A program made the translations under genes and the position numbers. From JALZHR01 sp036389695 (GTDB taxonomy: Bacteria; Acidobacteriota; Blastocatellia; Pyrinomonadales; Pyrinomonadaceae): a DNA stretch of 29,677 nt. Location: assembly GCA_036389695.1 (NCBI GenBank), contig DASVWG010000280.1, forward strand, positions 1 through 29,677. Reading direction: 5' to 3'. The notes under the pieces were generated by a model that made no database searches, was not told the DNA's origin, and worked only from the letters and a program-made list of their open reading frames with translations. This document shows, in pieces, positions 1 to 7,902 of this stretch; position 1 is the first letter of the stretch; every line of letters begins with the position of its first letter.

Positions 1-1
1 C

Positions 2-1141
2 GACCGCGTGATTCTGGTCGGCGTCACGACCGGCTATCTGTCCGAAGCCGAAGAATCGATGGCTGAGCTGGAAGAGCTCGCGCTTTCGGCTGACGTCGTC
101 GTGCTCGATAAAATCATCCAGCGCCGCCAGCAGATTGATTCCAGAACGCTTTTGGGAAAAGGAAAGCTCGAAGAATTACTGGTTCGCGCGATGCGTCTCG
201 GCGCGGATTTAATCGTTTTCGACACCGAGCTTTCGCCCGCGCAGGTGCGCTCGCTTTCGGAAGCGACGGATTTAAAAGTCATCGACCGCCCGCAGCTTAT
301 TCTCGACATTTTCGCCCAGCGCGCGCAATCGCGCGAAGGTAAAATTCAGGTCGAATTGGCGCAGCTGAAATACATTCTGCCGCGTCTTATCGCCGGACAG
401 GATTCGGCTTTTTCGCGGCTCGCGGGCGGAATCGGCGGGCGCGGTCCCGGCGAAACGAAACTGGAAACCGACCGCCGCCGCGTGCGCGATAAAATCAATC
501 GTCTGGAAAAAGACATCGACCATTTGAGCAATCAGCGCGCCAACCGGCGCAAGGAAAGATTAAAGCGCGACGTGCCGATTATCTCGCTCGTCGGCTACAC
601 GAACGCCGGTAAATCGACTTTGCTCAATACTTTAACGCAAAGCAAGGTTTACGCCGAAAAGAAAATGTTTGCGACGCTCGACCCGACCTCGCGCCGCCTG
701 CGCCTGCCTTATGAACAGGAAGTCATCATCAACGATACGGTCGGATTCATCCGCGATTTGCCCGAAGCTTTGGTCGCCGCTTTCCGCGCGACGCTCGAAG
801 AAATCGGCGACAGCGATTTGCTCGTTCACGTCGTCGACGCGTCGAACCCGCGCGCGCTGGCGCAAATCGAATCGGTCGAAAAAATTCTTCACGATTTAAA
901 GCTCAACGAAATCCCGCAATTGATAGTTTTAAACAAAGCGGATTTGCTCGTCGAAAACGAGACGGAAGCCTTAAAACGCCAGTTGGCGCTTGACAAACAA
1001 CGCGAAAGCGTGGCAATTTCGGCTATCAAGCCGGAAACACTGCCGCCGCTTCTGGAACAAATCGGAGAAGTTTTAGCGAAGGATTTAACTGTCGAAGTTC
1101 AAAGCTCAAGGTTTAAAGTTCAAAGTCAGACTGATTTTTAA
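2..1141 (+). CDS. hflX: GTPase HflX, 5'-truncated by the window edge
   Basis: HflX is a ribosome-associated GTPase that splits stalled or hibernating ribosomes. The visible 377+ residues contain the HflX N-terminal domain (LGKGKLEEL and DTELSPAQVRSL segments), the coiled linker with the glycine-rich GGIGGRGPGETKLE signature, and an Era/Obg-type G domain. In the numbering from the GTG at position 8, G1 is GYTNAGKST from residue 196, G3 is DTVGF from 243 and G4 is NKAD from 309. The frame stays open to the window edge (codons GAC CGC before the GTG), and the first visible residues match the ILVGV strand that lies inside HflX proteins, so the true start is upstream. The last ~15 residues (SSRFKVQSQ region) are unusual: they are encoded by the left arm of an inverted repeat that continues past the stop codon. 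Family assignment is very secure; the tail is probably not functional. Confidence 0.95.
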   Translation, partial: DRVILVGVTTGYLSEAEESMAELEELALSADVVVLDKIIQRRQQIDSRTLLGKGKLEELLVRAMRLGADLIVFDTELSPAQVRSLSEATDLKVIDRPQLILDIFAQRAQSREGKIQVELAQLKYILPRLIAGQDSAFSRLAGGIGGRGPGETKLETDRRRVRDKINRLEKDIDHLSNQRANRRKERLKRDVPIISLVGYTNAGKSTLLNTLTQSKVYAEKKMFATLDPTSRRLRLPYEQEVIINDTVGFIRDLPEALVAAFRATLEEIGDSDLLVHVVDASNPRALAQIESVEKILHDLKLNEIPQLIVLNKADLLVENETEALKRQLALDKQRESVAISAIKPETLPPLLEQIGEVLAKDLTVEVQSSRFKVQSQTDF

Positions 1142-1172
1142 CTTTGAACCTGAAACTTTGAACTTGAAACTT
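1095..1172. repeat. Inverted repeat 1 (AAAGTTCAAAGTT family)
   Basis: The left arm (1095-1127) carries the word AAAGTTCAAAG in degenerate reiterations. The right arm (1140-1172) carries its complement as AACTTTGAAC words. The spacer is short. The left arm lies inside the 3' end of hflX and the right arm ends just before the pgpH ATG, so it occupies the place where a ribosome binding site would be expected. It has the same design as the other palindromes in the window. Confidence 0.8.
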
Positions 1173-1173
1173 A

Positions 1174-3654
1174 ATGAGTAAACGTCTTCCAAATCTTGCG
1201 CCGCCGTTTGCGAAAGTCCGCAACAGGCTCGCAAACTACATCAAGCGTCCGCTTCAATCTTTAAGCAAAAGACAAATCCTTCTAATTGGAACTGTTGTAT
1301 TCATTCTGATTACGACCGTCCTGATTCAAAATCCCTTGTGGCGCTCGCAAGCCGGCGAGCAATATAAAGAAGGCGACATCCTGCTCGAAGACAAAATTTC
1401 GCCCGCCGACATTTCCGTCACCAACCCGGAAGAAACCGAAAATAACCGCCGGATGGCGCGCGAAAGCGTTTTCCCGATTTTCACGCTCGAATCGAATCGC
1501 GCCGAAACCGCCGTCCAGAATTTTCGCTCGGCTTGGGAAAACCTCCAGCGTCACGGCGGTAATTCGAATTCCAACTCGCGTGCGGAAAATTCAAACGTCA
1601 AATCGAATATCAGCAAGGAAGACGCCAAAGCCGAAATGCATTGGGCTGGCGCGGGCGGCGCCGATGTCGGCAACGTTTTCGCGGCGCGGCGTTTCAGCAC
1701 AAATGAGCTGGACGCGATTTTGCGGGCGCTGCGAGAAAGCGCCGACGGGCGCATCTATAACGATTCCGACCAGCAGTATTTCGGCGAAAACATTACGCTT
1801 ATCGACCGCCAGAAACCGAGCAGCCAGATTACCGAGCGCGCGCCGGAAACGAGCTGGACGGCGGTTTCCGCCGCGCGCGAAAAACTGAAAAACCGTCTGA
1901 ATGAAATCCGCAGTCTTTCGCCGAAGGAAGCGGACGCGTTTTATACCGCGCTCGAACCTTATATTCAACCGAGCGTCGTCTACGACAGCGACGCGACCAA
2001 TAAAGCCCGTGAAGCCGCCGCGCAGAGTATTCCGCCGGTCACGATTTCGCTCAAACGCCAGCAAAAAATTGCCGACGAAGGCGCGATTGTCACGCCCGAC
2101 ATTCTATCGAAAATCAATGCTATTCGCAGTTACACCGATTCGACCAGAAAATGGAATCGCTTTTTCGGGCTTCTGTTCCTGATTGCGGCGCTCTACTGGG
2201 TGGCTTGGCGATTTATCGAGCATCGCGGAACCGTGCAGCGCCTGACGCTCTCGCCGGAAAGAACCTTCGCGCTCTTCGGCTTTGTCGCCGTCATCCAGAC
2301 GCTTTTGATGGCAATCTGTTTTCGGCTTTCGGAATCCGTCGCTTTGCTGAATATCAAAGCGCCTTTCAACGATGCGACAATCTGGTCGTTTGCCATTCCT
2401 TTCGCCTTCGCCAGCCTGCTCGTCACGCTTCTGGTCGATAGAAGAGTGGCGCTGTTTTGCGGAATTTTTTCGGCGCTGCTGGCAGGACTTCTCGCGCCGA
2501 AACCGCTCGAATTCGTTTTGTATGCGGCGCTTTCTTCGGCGGTCGCGGTTTACGGCATCGGACGCTATCGCTCGCGCTCGTCGGTGACGACTGCCGGCTT
2601 GCTGGTCGGCACGGCGAATGCTCTCGTCGCCGTCGCGCTGATTGGCTACACGCAGCAGCCTTTTATTTTCAATACCGTCACGCTCGCCATTGCCTGCGGA
2701 CTTTTGGGCGGAATCATCACGGCGGCGGTGACGGCGGTTTTTCTGCCGATTTGCGAATCCATTTTCGAAATCCTGACCGACGTGAAATTATTGGAATTAT
2801 CCAACGCCGATTTGCCCGTTCTCGGACAGCTCGCCCTGCGCGCGCCCGGCACAAATCAGCATTCGCACGCCGTCGGGCAGCTTGCCGAAGAAGCCTGTCG
2901 CGCGGTCGGCGCAAACGCGCTTCTTGCGAGAATCGGCGCGCTCTATCACGACATCGGAAAAACCGCCGCGCCCGAACATTTCGTCGAAAACCAGCTCGGC
3001 AAAAATCCGCACGATAAACTAAAACCGGCGCAGAGCGCGAAAATCATCATCGCCCACGTGACCTACGGCATCAAGCTCGGCAAGGAAATCGGCTTGCCCT
3101 CGCGCATCATCGACTTTATCCCGCAGCATCACGGCACGCGCACGCTGCATTATTTTCTGCGCAAAGCGCAGGCGCAGGCGGGCGAAAATCAGGAAGTCGA
3201 AGAATCGGATTTTCGCTATCCGGGACCGAAGCCGCAGTTTAAAGAAGCCGCTATTATGATGATTGCCGATTCCTGCGAAGCCGCCGCGCGCTCGCTTTCG
3301 CAGCCGACGCCCGAAAACATCCGCTACATCATCACCAAAATCATCGACGCCATCTTAAGCGACGACCAGCTCGACGAATGCGATTTAACCCTGCGCGAGC
3401 TGACTCTGATACGAGAATCGATGATAAAAGCCCTCGTCGCCATCTATCATTCCCGCATCGATTATCCCGGCTACACGCCGCCCGCTTCATTCGCCAAGCT
3501 CATCGTTCCGGCAGACGAAGACTCCGAAGAACGCGGCATGAAATACTCGAATCCGGCGGAAATCCCCGTCAGCCGCGGCGGCGAAGTCGAAGACGAAGCC
3601 ATCGACCGTTCCGTCCAGCCGCAGAGCAAAGCCGAAGCCAAAACGGTGAAATAA
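1174..3654 (+). CDS. pgpH: 7TM-HD family cyclic-di-AMP phosphodiesterase (PgpH-type)
   Basis: Membrane-anchored HD phosphodiesterase, 826 residues. PgpH-type proteins hydrolyse c-di-AMP to pApA at the cytoplasmic face. Order of parts: an N-terminal transmembrane helix (about 35-51), a large extracytoplasmic 7TMR-HDED domain (about 52-325), a cluster of about seven transmembrane helices (about 327-540), then a cytoplasmic HD domain with HSH at 563-565, YHDIGK at 591-596, and the later HHG motif. The C-terminal CDLTLREL segment is typical of the family. An asparagine/serine-rich, low-complexity insertion near residues 128-150 interrupts the extracytoplasmic domain. ATG 1174 has no Shine-Dalgarno sequence because the upstream bases belong to inverted repeat 1. 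The C-terminal tail after the HD domain is acidic. The usual downstream ybeY gene is absent here. Family is secure; the substrate is inferred from the family. Confidence 0.92.
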   Translation: MSKRLPNLAPPFAKVRNRLANYIKRPLQSLSKRQILLIGTVVFILITTVLIQNPLWRSQAGEQYKEGDILLEDKISPADISVTNPEETENNRRMARESVFPIFTLESNRAETAVQNFRSAWENLQRHGGNSNSNSRAENSNVKSNISKEDAKAEMHWAGAGGADVGNVFAARRFSTNELDAILRALRESADGRIYNDSDQQYFGENITLIDRQKPSSQITERAPETSWTAVSAAREKLKNRLNEIRSLSPKEADAFYTALEPYIQPSVVYDSDATNKAREAAAQSIPPVTISLKRQQKIADEGAIVTPDILSKINAIRSYTDSTRKWNRFFGLLFLIAALYWVAWRFIEHRGTVQRLTLSPERTFALFGFVAVIQTLLMAICFRLSESVALLNIKAPFNDATIWSFAIPFAFASLLVTLLVDRRVALFCGIFSALLAGLLAPKPLEFVLYAALSSAVAVYGIGRYRSRSSVTTAGLLVGTANALVAVALIGYTQQPFIFNTVTLAIACGLLGGIITAAVTAVFLPICESIFEILTDVKLLELSNADLPVLGQLALRAPGTNQHSHAVGQLAEEACRAVGANALLARIGALYHDIGKTAAPEHFVENQLGKNPHDKLKPAQSAKIIIAHVTYGIKLGKEIGLPSRIIDFIPQHHGTRTLHYFLRKAQAQAGENQEVEESDFRYPGPKPQFKEAAIMMIADSCEAAARSLSQPTPENIRYIITKIIDAILSDDQLDECDLTLRELTLIRESMIKALVAIYHSRIDYPGYTPPASFAKLIVPADEDSEERGMKYSNPAEIPVSRGGEVEDEAIDRSVQPQSKAEAKTVK

Positions 3655-3779
3655 CTTTCTCCAAATCAATTTTTTTTTCAAAAATCAAAATTGGCGCAAG
3701 TTAAATAATTGATTGTAATTACCGATTTTTATTTACATAAAATGTTTGGCACGGGAAAACTGACTCGTCATTTCACAGC

Positions 3780-3808
3780 TTGCATTTTGTTTTGCCGGAT
3801 GGTATTAC
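3780..3808 (+). promoter_or_regulatory. Candidate sigma70-type promoter in the 327-bp gap before the exported cassette
   Basis: TTGCAT (3780-3785) and TATTAC (3803-3808) are separated by 17 bases, an acceptable -35/-10 pair. The gap 3655-3981 is AT-rich and shows no convincing gene. It begins with a T-run after pgpH flanked by short CCAA/TTGG complements (weak terminator at best) and ends with a strong AGGAG ribosome binding site before ATG 3982. The leader would be about 165 nt. Assignment is by eye only. Confidence 0.3.
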
Positions 3809-3981
3809 AGTGATTACAACAAACGTGTCGCGGTTATCGCTTGAATCGGATGCGGCGATAGACAAACCGCTTAGCCCTGCATCCTCTCAAACCAGAATTT
3901 GGGAGGTTAAACACGAAAAACCTTAGGCATTTTTCTCATTTGCCTTCCCAAAATATCACATTCACTGCATAGGAGAATTTT

Positions 3982-4911
3982 ATGATTACTGTCGAACTAG
4001 ACATTTTTTCGGGTAATCCAAACCCCGTCTGGACGCTTACCGCGCAGGAAGAAAAGGAATTCGTCGCCCGTGTTATGGCGGACCCGTCCTTAACGCTTCC
4101 GCCAAAGAGTGCGGGCGGACTGGGTTATCGAGGATTTACCATTTCGGCAAGCGATAAAGCGAGAAATACGCTGGAAAAATCGGGCTTGCCTTCGAGATTC
4201 TACGTCGAATCGAAAGAAAACGCCGATGCGGAAGCCGCTCTGCTGAATTCCATCGACGCGGGAAAAACGGTGGCTGACGATGTCAGGCAAGTTGCCTTTG
4301 AGTCGATTAAGGCGACCAATCAAATATGGTCTGAGTATTGGCGGACGCATACGACAAACGACTCGCTGGCTTTAGACGCTCGGTCAGCCGAAGGTTCCGA
4401 GGCTGCGCTGGATGCATCTCAAACGAATGACAGCATAATCGCTTCGCCTGAAGCTTGCGGTCCGCTCGTCTATACAAGCGACACAAATTTTTCCTTCTGG
4501 AACGACGGTTTCAGCATCCGGCGCAATAACTGCTACAACTACGCGGCAAACTACAAGAGCAACACGTTTGCGCAGCCCGGACGCATTTCCGGCGTGCAGT
4601 GGACGTCTTTAGCCGATTGCAGCGAGACGCCGGGTTCAGTTGCCTACGGCGCGAATGCCGACGGTTTTAAAACGGTCTGCTATCCGTCCGGCAACGAGCT
4701 TTATGTCTGTCTCGTCCTCTGGGCGAATAACGATTTTCACTGGTATCGCCTGGCGGCTAATGGTCACTGGTGTCACAAACCCGGACAGACGGCGGCGAGA
4801 AACTATGACAACAGCGGAAATTTGATTAGCGACCCGGCAACTTGTAATCGCGGTCCTTACACTCTGGTTTGCAGTTACAGGTATTCCCTTAACGGTTCGG
4901 CGGTAAGCTAA
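3982..4911 (+). CDS. Uncharacterised two-domain protein with a Cys/His C-terminal domain (cassette gene 1)
   Basis: I do not recognise a named function. Residues 1-60 form a small domain with VELDIFSGNPNPVWTL and GGLGYRGF; the same domain is present in the next protein. A helical stretch (81-110, ADAEAALLNS) resembles tails in the two following proteins. The C-terminal domain (about 159-300) has NNCYNYA (Cys184), TFAQPGRISG, DFHWYR (His253) and HKPGQTAARNYDNSGN (Asp276). It also has eight cysteines, at 159, 184, 213, 233, 243, 264, 288 and 297. The conserved-looking Cys, His and Asp would fit a papain/NlpC-like fold or another cysteine enzyme, but this is inference. There is no signal peptide. 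ATG 3982 follows AGGAG at good spacing. The next gene follows after 23 bases, so co-transcription is likely. Confidence 0.8.
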   Translation: MITVELDIFSGNPNPVWTLTAQEEKEFVARVMADPSLTLPPKSAGGLGYRGFTISASDKARNTLEKSGLPSRFYVESKENADAEAALLNSIDAGKTVADDVRQVAFESIKATNQIWSEYWRTHTTNDSLALDARSAEGSEAALDASQTNDSIIASPEACGPLVYTSDTNFSFWNDGFSIRRNNCYNYAANYKSNTFAQPGRISGVQWTSLADCSETPGSVAYGANADGFKTVCYPSGNELYVCLVLWANNDFHWYRLAANGHWCHKPGQTAARNYDNSGNLISDPATCNRGPYTLVCSYRYSLNGSAVS

Positions 4912-4934
4912 CGCGCGTCTTCGGGAGCAGTGCG

Positions 4935-5405
4935 ATGAAAATTGTTGCAATATGGCTACTCGCATCCTGTTTTCTTGCCTGTGCCGTTAATGACAAACAA
5001 TCGGCGCCGCTTATTGCTGCCGCGACACCTGTCAACGTGAAAAACGCAAAGGTTACACTGCAAATTTACAGCGGGCGCGAAAATCCGTCATGGAGTTTAT
5101 CTGAAAAACAAATTGATGAGATGCTGGCGCTGCTTAAGGATTTGCCAAAGGCGAAACCCGGCGATTTGCAGGACGGTTTAGGGTATCAGGGCTTTCAGGT
5201 TCAGTTGACTGAAAACGCAACAAAAAAAACGCACGAGATAGTCGTCAATAAAGGTCGGATACTTTACAAAACTGCTGAAGCAGACGCGTATTACGCTGAC
5301 CGCGACCGGCGGCTGGAAAAATTTCTGTTAAAGTCCGGAGACTCGCATTTAGATGATAAATTATCCAAATCCATCGAGGATGAAATAGAGTCGCAAGGAA
5401 ATTAA
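4935..5405 (+). CDS. Small lipoprotein sharing the N-terminal domain of cassette gene 1 (cassette gene 2)
   Basis: 156 residues, unknown function. The short N-terminal signal carries a lipobox-like LLASC (Cys12) or FLAC (Cys16), so it is probably lipid-anchored. The mature part repeats the motif of the previous protein: VTLQIYSGRENPSWSLS at 40-56 against VELDIFSGNPNPVWTLT, and DGLGYQGFQV at 80-89 against GGLGYRGFTI. It ends with a charged helix, RRLEKFLLKSGDSHL (125-139). A GGAG sequence 7 bases before ATG 4935 supports the start. Lying between cassette genes 1 and 3 with short gaps, it is likely a paralogous partner, for example an inhibitor, adaptor or surface receptor. That role is inference only. 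Confidence 0.8.
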   Translation: MKIVAIWLLASCFLACAVNDKQSAPLIAAATPVNVKNAKVTLQIYSGRENPSWSLSEKQIDEMLALLKDLPKAKPGDLQDGLGYQGFQVQLTENATKKTHEIVVNKGRILYKTAEADAYYADRDRRLEKFLLKSGDSHLDDKLSKSIEDEIESQGN

Positions 5406-5426
5406 TTCTTACTAAAGAGGAAGTTT

Positions 5427-5642
5427 ATGAACAAAAACAAAACAAATCGCAGAGAGTTTTTAGGAATGGCGGGAATTTCGCTGGCGGGGCTTGCCGTCGC
5501 CGGTATGGTGGGATTGCCGCAAGTAATCGCCAAAGGATCTGCTTCCCGTCAGGAAGCGAACATCGAAGAGTGGCTGCTGAATACCGGAGCGGATACTTTA
5601 CCGCGAGGCTTATATCAGAGCGCGCTCGAAAAAGTGAGATAA
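5427..5642 (+). CDS. Tat-signal micro-protein (cassette gene 3)
   Basis: 71 residues. Residues 7-35 are a textbook twin-arginine signal: NRREFLGMAG followed by a hydrophobic stretch (ISLAGLAVAGMVGLP). Only about 35 residues remain after it. They contain IEEWLLNTGADTLPRGLY, which resembles the tail LEKFLLKSGDSHL of the preceding lipoprotein and the AEAALLNSIDAG stretch of cassette gene 1. The start is supported by AGAGGAAG just upstream. A Tat substrate normally folds before export; with such a small mature part it may travel bound to a partner, or it may be a remnant of a longer protein. Function unknown. Confidence 0.72.
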   Translation: MNKNKTNRREFLGMAGISLAGLAVAGMVGLPQVIAKGSASRQEANIEEWLLNTGADTLPRGLYQSALEKVR

Positions 5643-6219
5643 TGAAATAGCCGGAAGGTATTTAACAATCGACCGACCGGCAACTGCGCGTAAATATTGA
5701 ATTTACGTTCTACGCAAAGGATTTGCCTTTTGCCAAAATCATAGTTCGTCTTTTGACGTCCGGTGATTTTCGGCGACGGGCTTTTTTTCTTTAAAGGTCA
5801 AGTAGATTAAACGTCGCCGCAATTTAATTCCGGCGTGAAAACTTCCCTTTTAAATTCTCAAAAATCGCCCGCAAATCTTCGGATAATCGCTCACGCTTCG
5901 CCGATTGCCGAGATTAAAGACGAAGTTTTTGCCCGCGCAGACAAAGCCGAAACGGTGAAACGGCTCTCCAACATTTTTCTTGACAGTTTTTGCTTTCTAT
6001 TCCAAAATTGCCGGACTGATAAAATACAGTTTTGTCGAATGATTCCGCTTAATCATTTTATCTTTGTTCTGGCAAATCTCTTGCTCAAAGTCATTCGATT
6101 CGGAAGCTGAATTCATCTTTCGATTTCCCGTTTGAAATGCCGCATTTAACTTTCGGCTCGGCAAAATCCTCATCATTATTCCTTAGATTTTCGAGAGGGT
6201 GCAGGCTAGGAGAAGCTCA
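5643..6219. other. 577-bp gap with no convincing gene
   Basis: The stretch holds a perfect small hairpin, CGTAAAT-ATTGA-ATTTACG (5689-5707), and a GC-rich segment followed by a T-run (about 5760-5791) that could be a weak terminator for the cassette. A GTG-started open frame (5835-6110) has no recognisable motif, no ribosome binding site and an unnatural composition, so I do not call it a gene. The 3' end carries AGGAG (6208-6212), the ribosome binding site of the next gene. Confidence 0.5.
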
Positions 6220-7833
6220 ATGGAAAAGGAAATTCCGCTCAATTACATAATTATTCCGCAGATAGTCAGTTCGGCAACGGCGATGATTTGGGTCGGCGCT
6301 TCCAGCCATAATGAAGCTGACGCGGCGATTCGCAAGGTGGCAAACGTGCGGGCGTCGGTCTTTAAGCTTTTTTATATCGAAGCCGGGAAATTTAAGAACG
6401 AAGCAGACCTTCTCGACAATCCTGAAGCGGGCGAATATGTTCTGGACGATTCGGAATGGCGCACGTGGCAAACGCGTCACGGCTTAGACCAGCGCCTTTT
6501 CGGGGGCGGCGAAAATCAATTTTTTCATTACCAGCGCGTGACGCTCGGGCTGACTAATCCTGCGAACCCGCGACGCTTGCCGCTCAAGCCGCGCACCAGA
6601 TATGAAGTCCGGCTCTGGGTCGATAATCTTCTGACCGTCGAAGACGACGGCGAGCGCTTCCGCAATGCGCACGCGCAGTTTACGACTCTGCCTTTGAAGC
6701 TGCCGGACGAAGCCGAAAACAACACTTTTAAGGTAATGCTCGGCTCGTGCTTTTATAAGCTTAACGACTCTGCCGGAACCGTCGGCAAAACCTTTCACAG
6801 TCTCACGCCGGAAGAGCGCCCGGAAATCAAATTCCTGTGCGGCGACCAGGTTTATCTCGATAACCCCTGGTGGGAAACGACGCTTAATATCATCAGTCCT
6901 TTTCTGCCGCCGGAGCGGATGCGAACTCTCTTTTTTGATAAATACATCGCCAACTGGACGCAGCTCGGCAAGGACAAGGACGGTGACTTGTGCGGTTTCA
7001 ACCTGCTTTTGCGCGACGGCGCGAATTATTTCTGTTCCGACGACCACGAATTCTGGAACAACGCGCCGAATTGGGGCATCGTCGGTTTCGCCAACACGCT
7101 TCTGCGCGGGCAACGAAGCTGGTGGTTTCGCGAGGCGGGCGAGCTTTATCGCGTTTTTCAATCGCTCGCGCCGTGGATGACCTTTGACGTGCCGCCGGTT
7201 TCCTTCTGCATCGTCGATACGCGCATCAACCGTCTGCCGGGCAAAAAACAGTTTATGGAAGAGGACGATCTGGATGCCGTCGGGCGCTGGATTCAGCGCC
7301 TGCAAGGTCCGGGAGTTCTGGTCATGGGACAAGTGCTGATGATTGAAAAGGGCTACTTCTGGGACGACGAGCTGCCGGATTATACGCAGCAATATAACAA
7401 GCTTAAAGAATACATTAAAAGCTCTAACCATTCGATTGTTTATCTGACCGGCGACGTTCATTTCGGGCGCGTTTCCATCTGTGATTTAGACCGGAAAAAA
7501 GGCACGAAGTTTGTTGAAGTCGTCTCGTCGCCGATGATGGTCGTGAGCGATTTGAGAGGACGAAAAAAAGTCGGGAAGGTCGAAAAATCGCCGGAGATTT
7601 TCGGCACTCCGGTCGATTGTTACGCCATTGCCGACGGGCAGAATCATTTTGTCACGCTGGAGTTTTCCAAAACCGCCGCCGGCAAAGTCAAAATGAAAGT
7701 GAATACCCACCGGATTTTAAACCCCGATTCGAAAAGCGATGTCGTGAAAGGAGTCGTAATAGACGAGAAAAACCAAGCCGGGCTTGAATGCAAAATACCG
7801 GATGGCGAGGATTTAAGCGAGATAATTCTGTAA
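6220..7833 (+). CDS. PhoD-like metallophosphatase without signal peptide
   Basis: 537 residues, PhoD/alkaline phosphatase D superfamily: binuclear metal phosphatases or phosphodiesterases. An N-terminal beta-sandwich-like region (about 1-150, ending in RYEVRLWVDN) is followed by the catalytic domain. This contains VMLGSCF, GDQVYLD (from residue 208), SDDHEFWNN (273-281), DTRINR and TGDVHFGR (410-417), the expected metal-binding motifs. Family members are usually Tat-exported, but this protein begins MEKEIPLNYII with no signal, so it is probably cytoplasmic or released in another way. I chose ATG 6220 because AGGAG lies 7 bases before it; an in-frame GTG at 6199 has no such site. The substrate cannot be told from sequence. 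Confidence 0.88.
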   Translation: MEKEIPLNYIIIPQIVSSATAMIWVGASSHNEADAAIRKVANVRASVFKLFYIEAGKFKNEADLLDNPEAGEYVLDDSEWRTWQTRHGLDQRLFGGGENQFFHYQRVTLGLTNPANPRRLPLKPRTRYEVRLWVDNLLTVEDDGERFRNAHAQFTTLPLKLPDEAENNTFKVMLGSCFYKLNDSAGTVGKTFHSLTPEERPEIKFLCGDQVYLDNPWWETTLNIISPFLPPERMRTLFFDKYIANWTQLGKDKDGDLCGFNLLLRDGANYFCSDDHEFWNNAPNWGIVGFANTLLRGQRSWWFREAGELYRVFQSLAPWMTFDVPPVSFCIVDTRINRLPGKKQFMEEDDLDAVGRWIQRLQGPGVLVMGQVLMIEKGYFWDDELPDYTQQYNKLKEYIKSSNHSIVYLTGDVHFGRVSICDLDRKKGTKFVEVVSSPMMVVSDLRGRKKVGKVEKSPEIFGTPVDCYAIADGQNHFVTLEFSKTAAGKVKMKVNTHRILNPDSKSDVVKGVVIDEKNQAGLECKIPDGEDLSEIIL

Positions 7834-7878
7834 AACAAATTCGGATTTCTTAAAAATATTGTCGGATGACGCGACTAA

Positions 7879-7902
7879 TAGCGATGACGAATTATGTCGC
7901 TA
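7879..7902. terminator. Possible hairpin between convergent genes
   Basis: TAGCGA (7879-7884) and TCGCTA (7897-7902) form a perfect 6-bp stem with a 12-base loop. The right half overlaps the stop codon of the HIT gene. The gap between the convergent phosphatase and HIT genes is only 66 bp. No T-run follows on either strand, so a termination role is weakly supported. Confidence 0.25.

Noticed and set aside
5835..6110. A 91-codon GTG-started open frame in the 577-bp gap
   Set aside because: No ribosome binding site, no recognisable motif and odd residue composition. A short stretch (AAAGCCGAA...ACGGTGAAA) resembles the pgpH 3' end, but those words are common in this genome, so a decayed duplicate is not supported.
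6199..6219. GTG 6199 as start of the PhoD-like gene
   Set aside because: No ribosome binding site precedes it, while AGGAG sits 7 bases before ATG 6220 in the same frame.
6484..7461. 325-codon minus-strand open frame inside the PhoD-like gene
   Set aside because: The plus-strand frame carries all PhoD metal-binding motifs; the antisense frame is compositionally arginine/valine-rich without recognisable domains.
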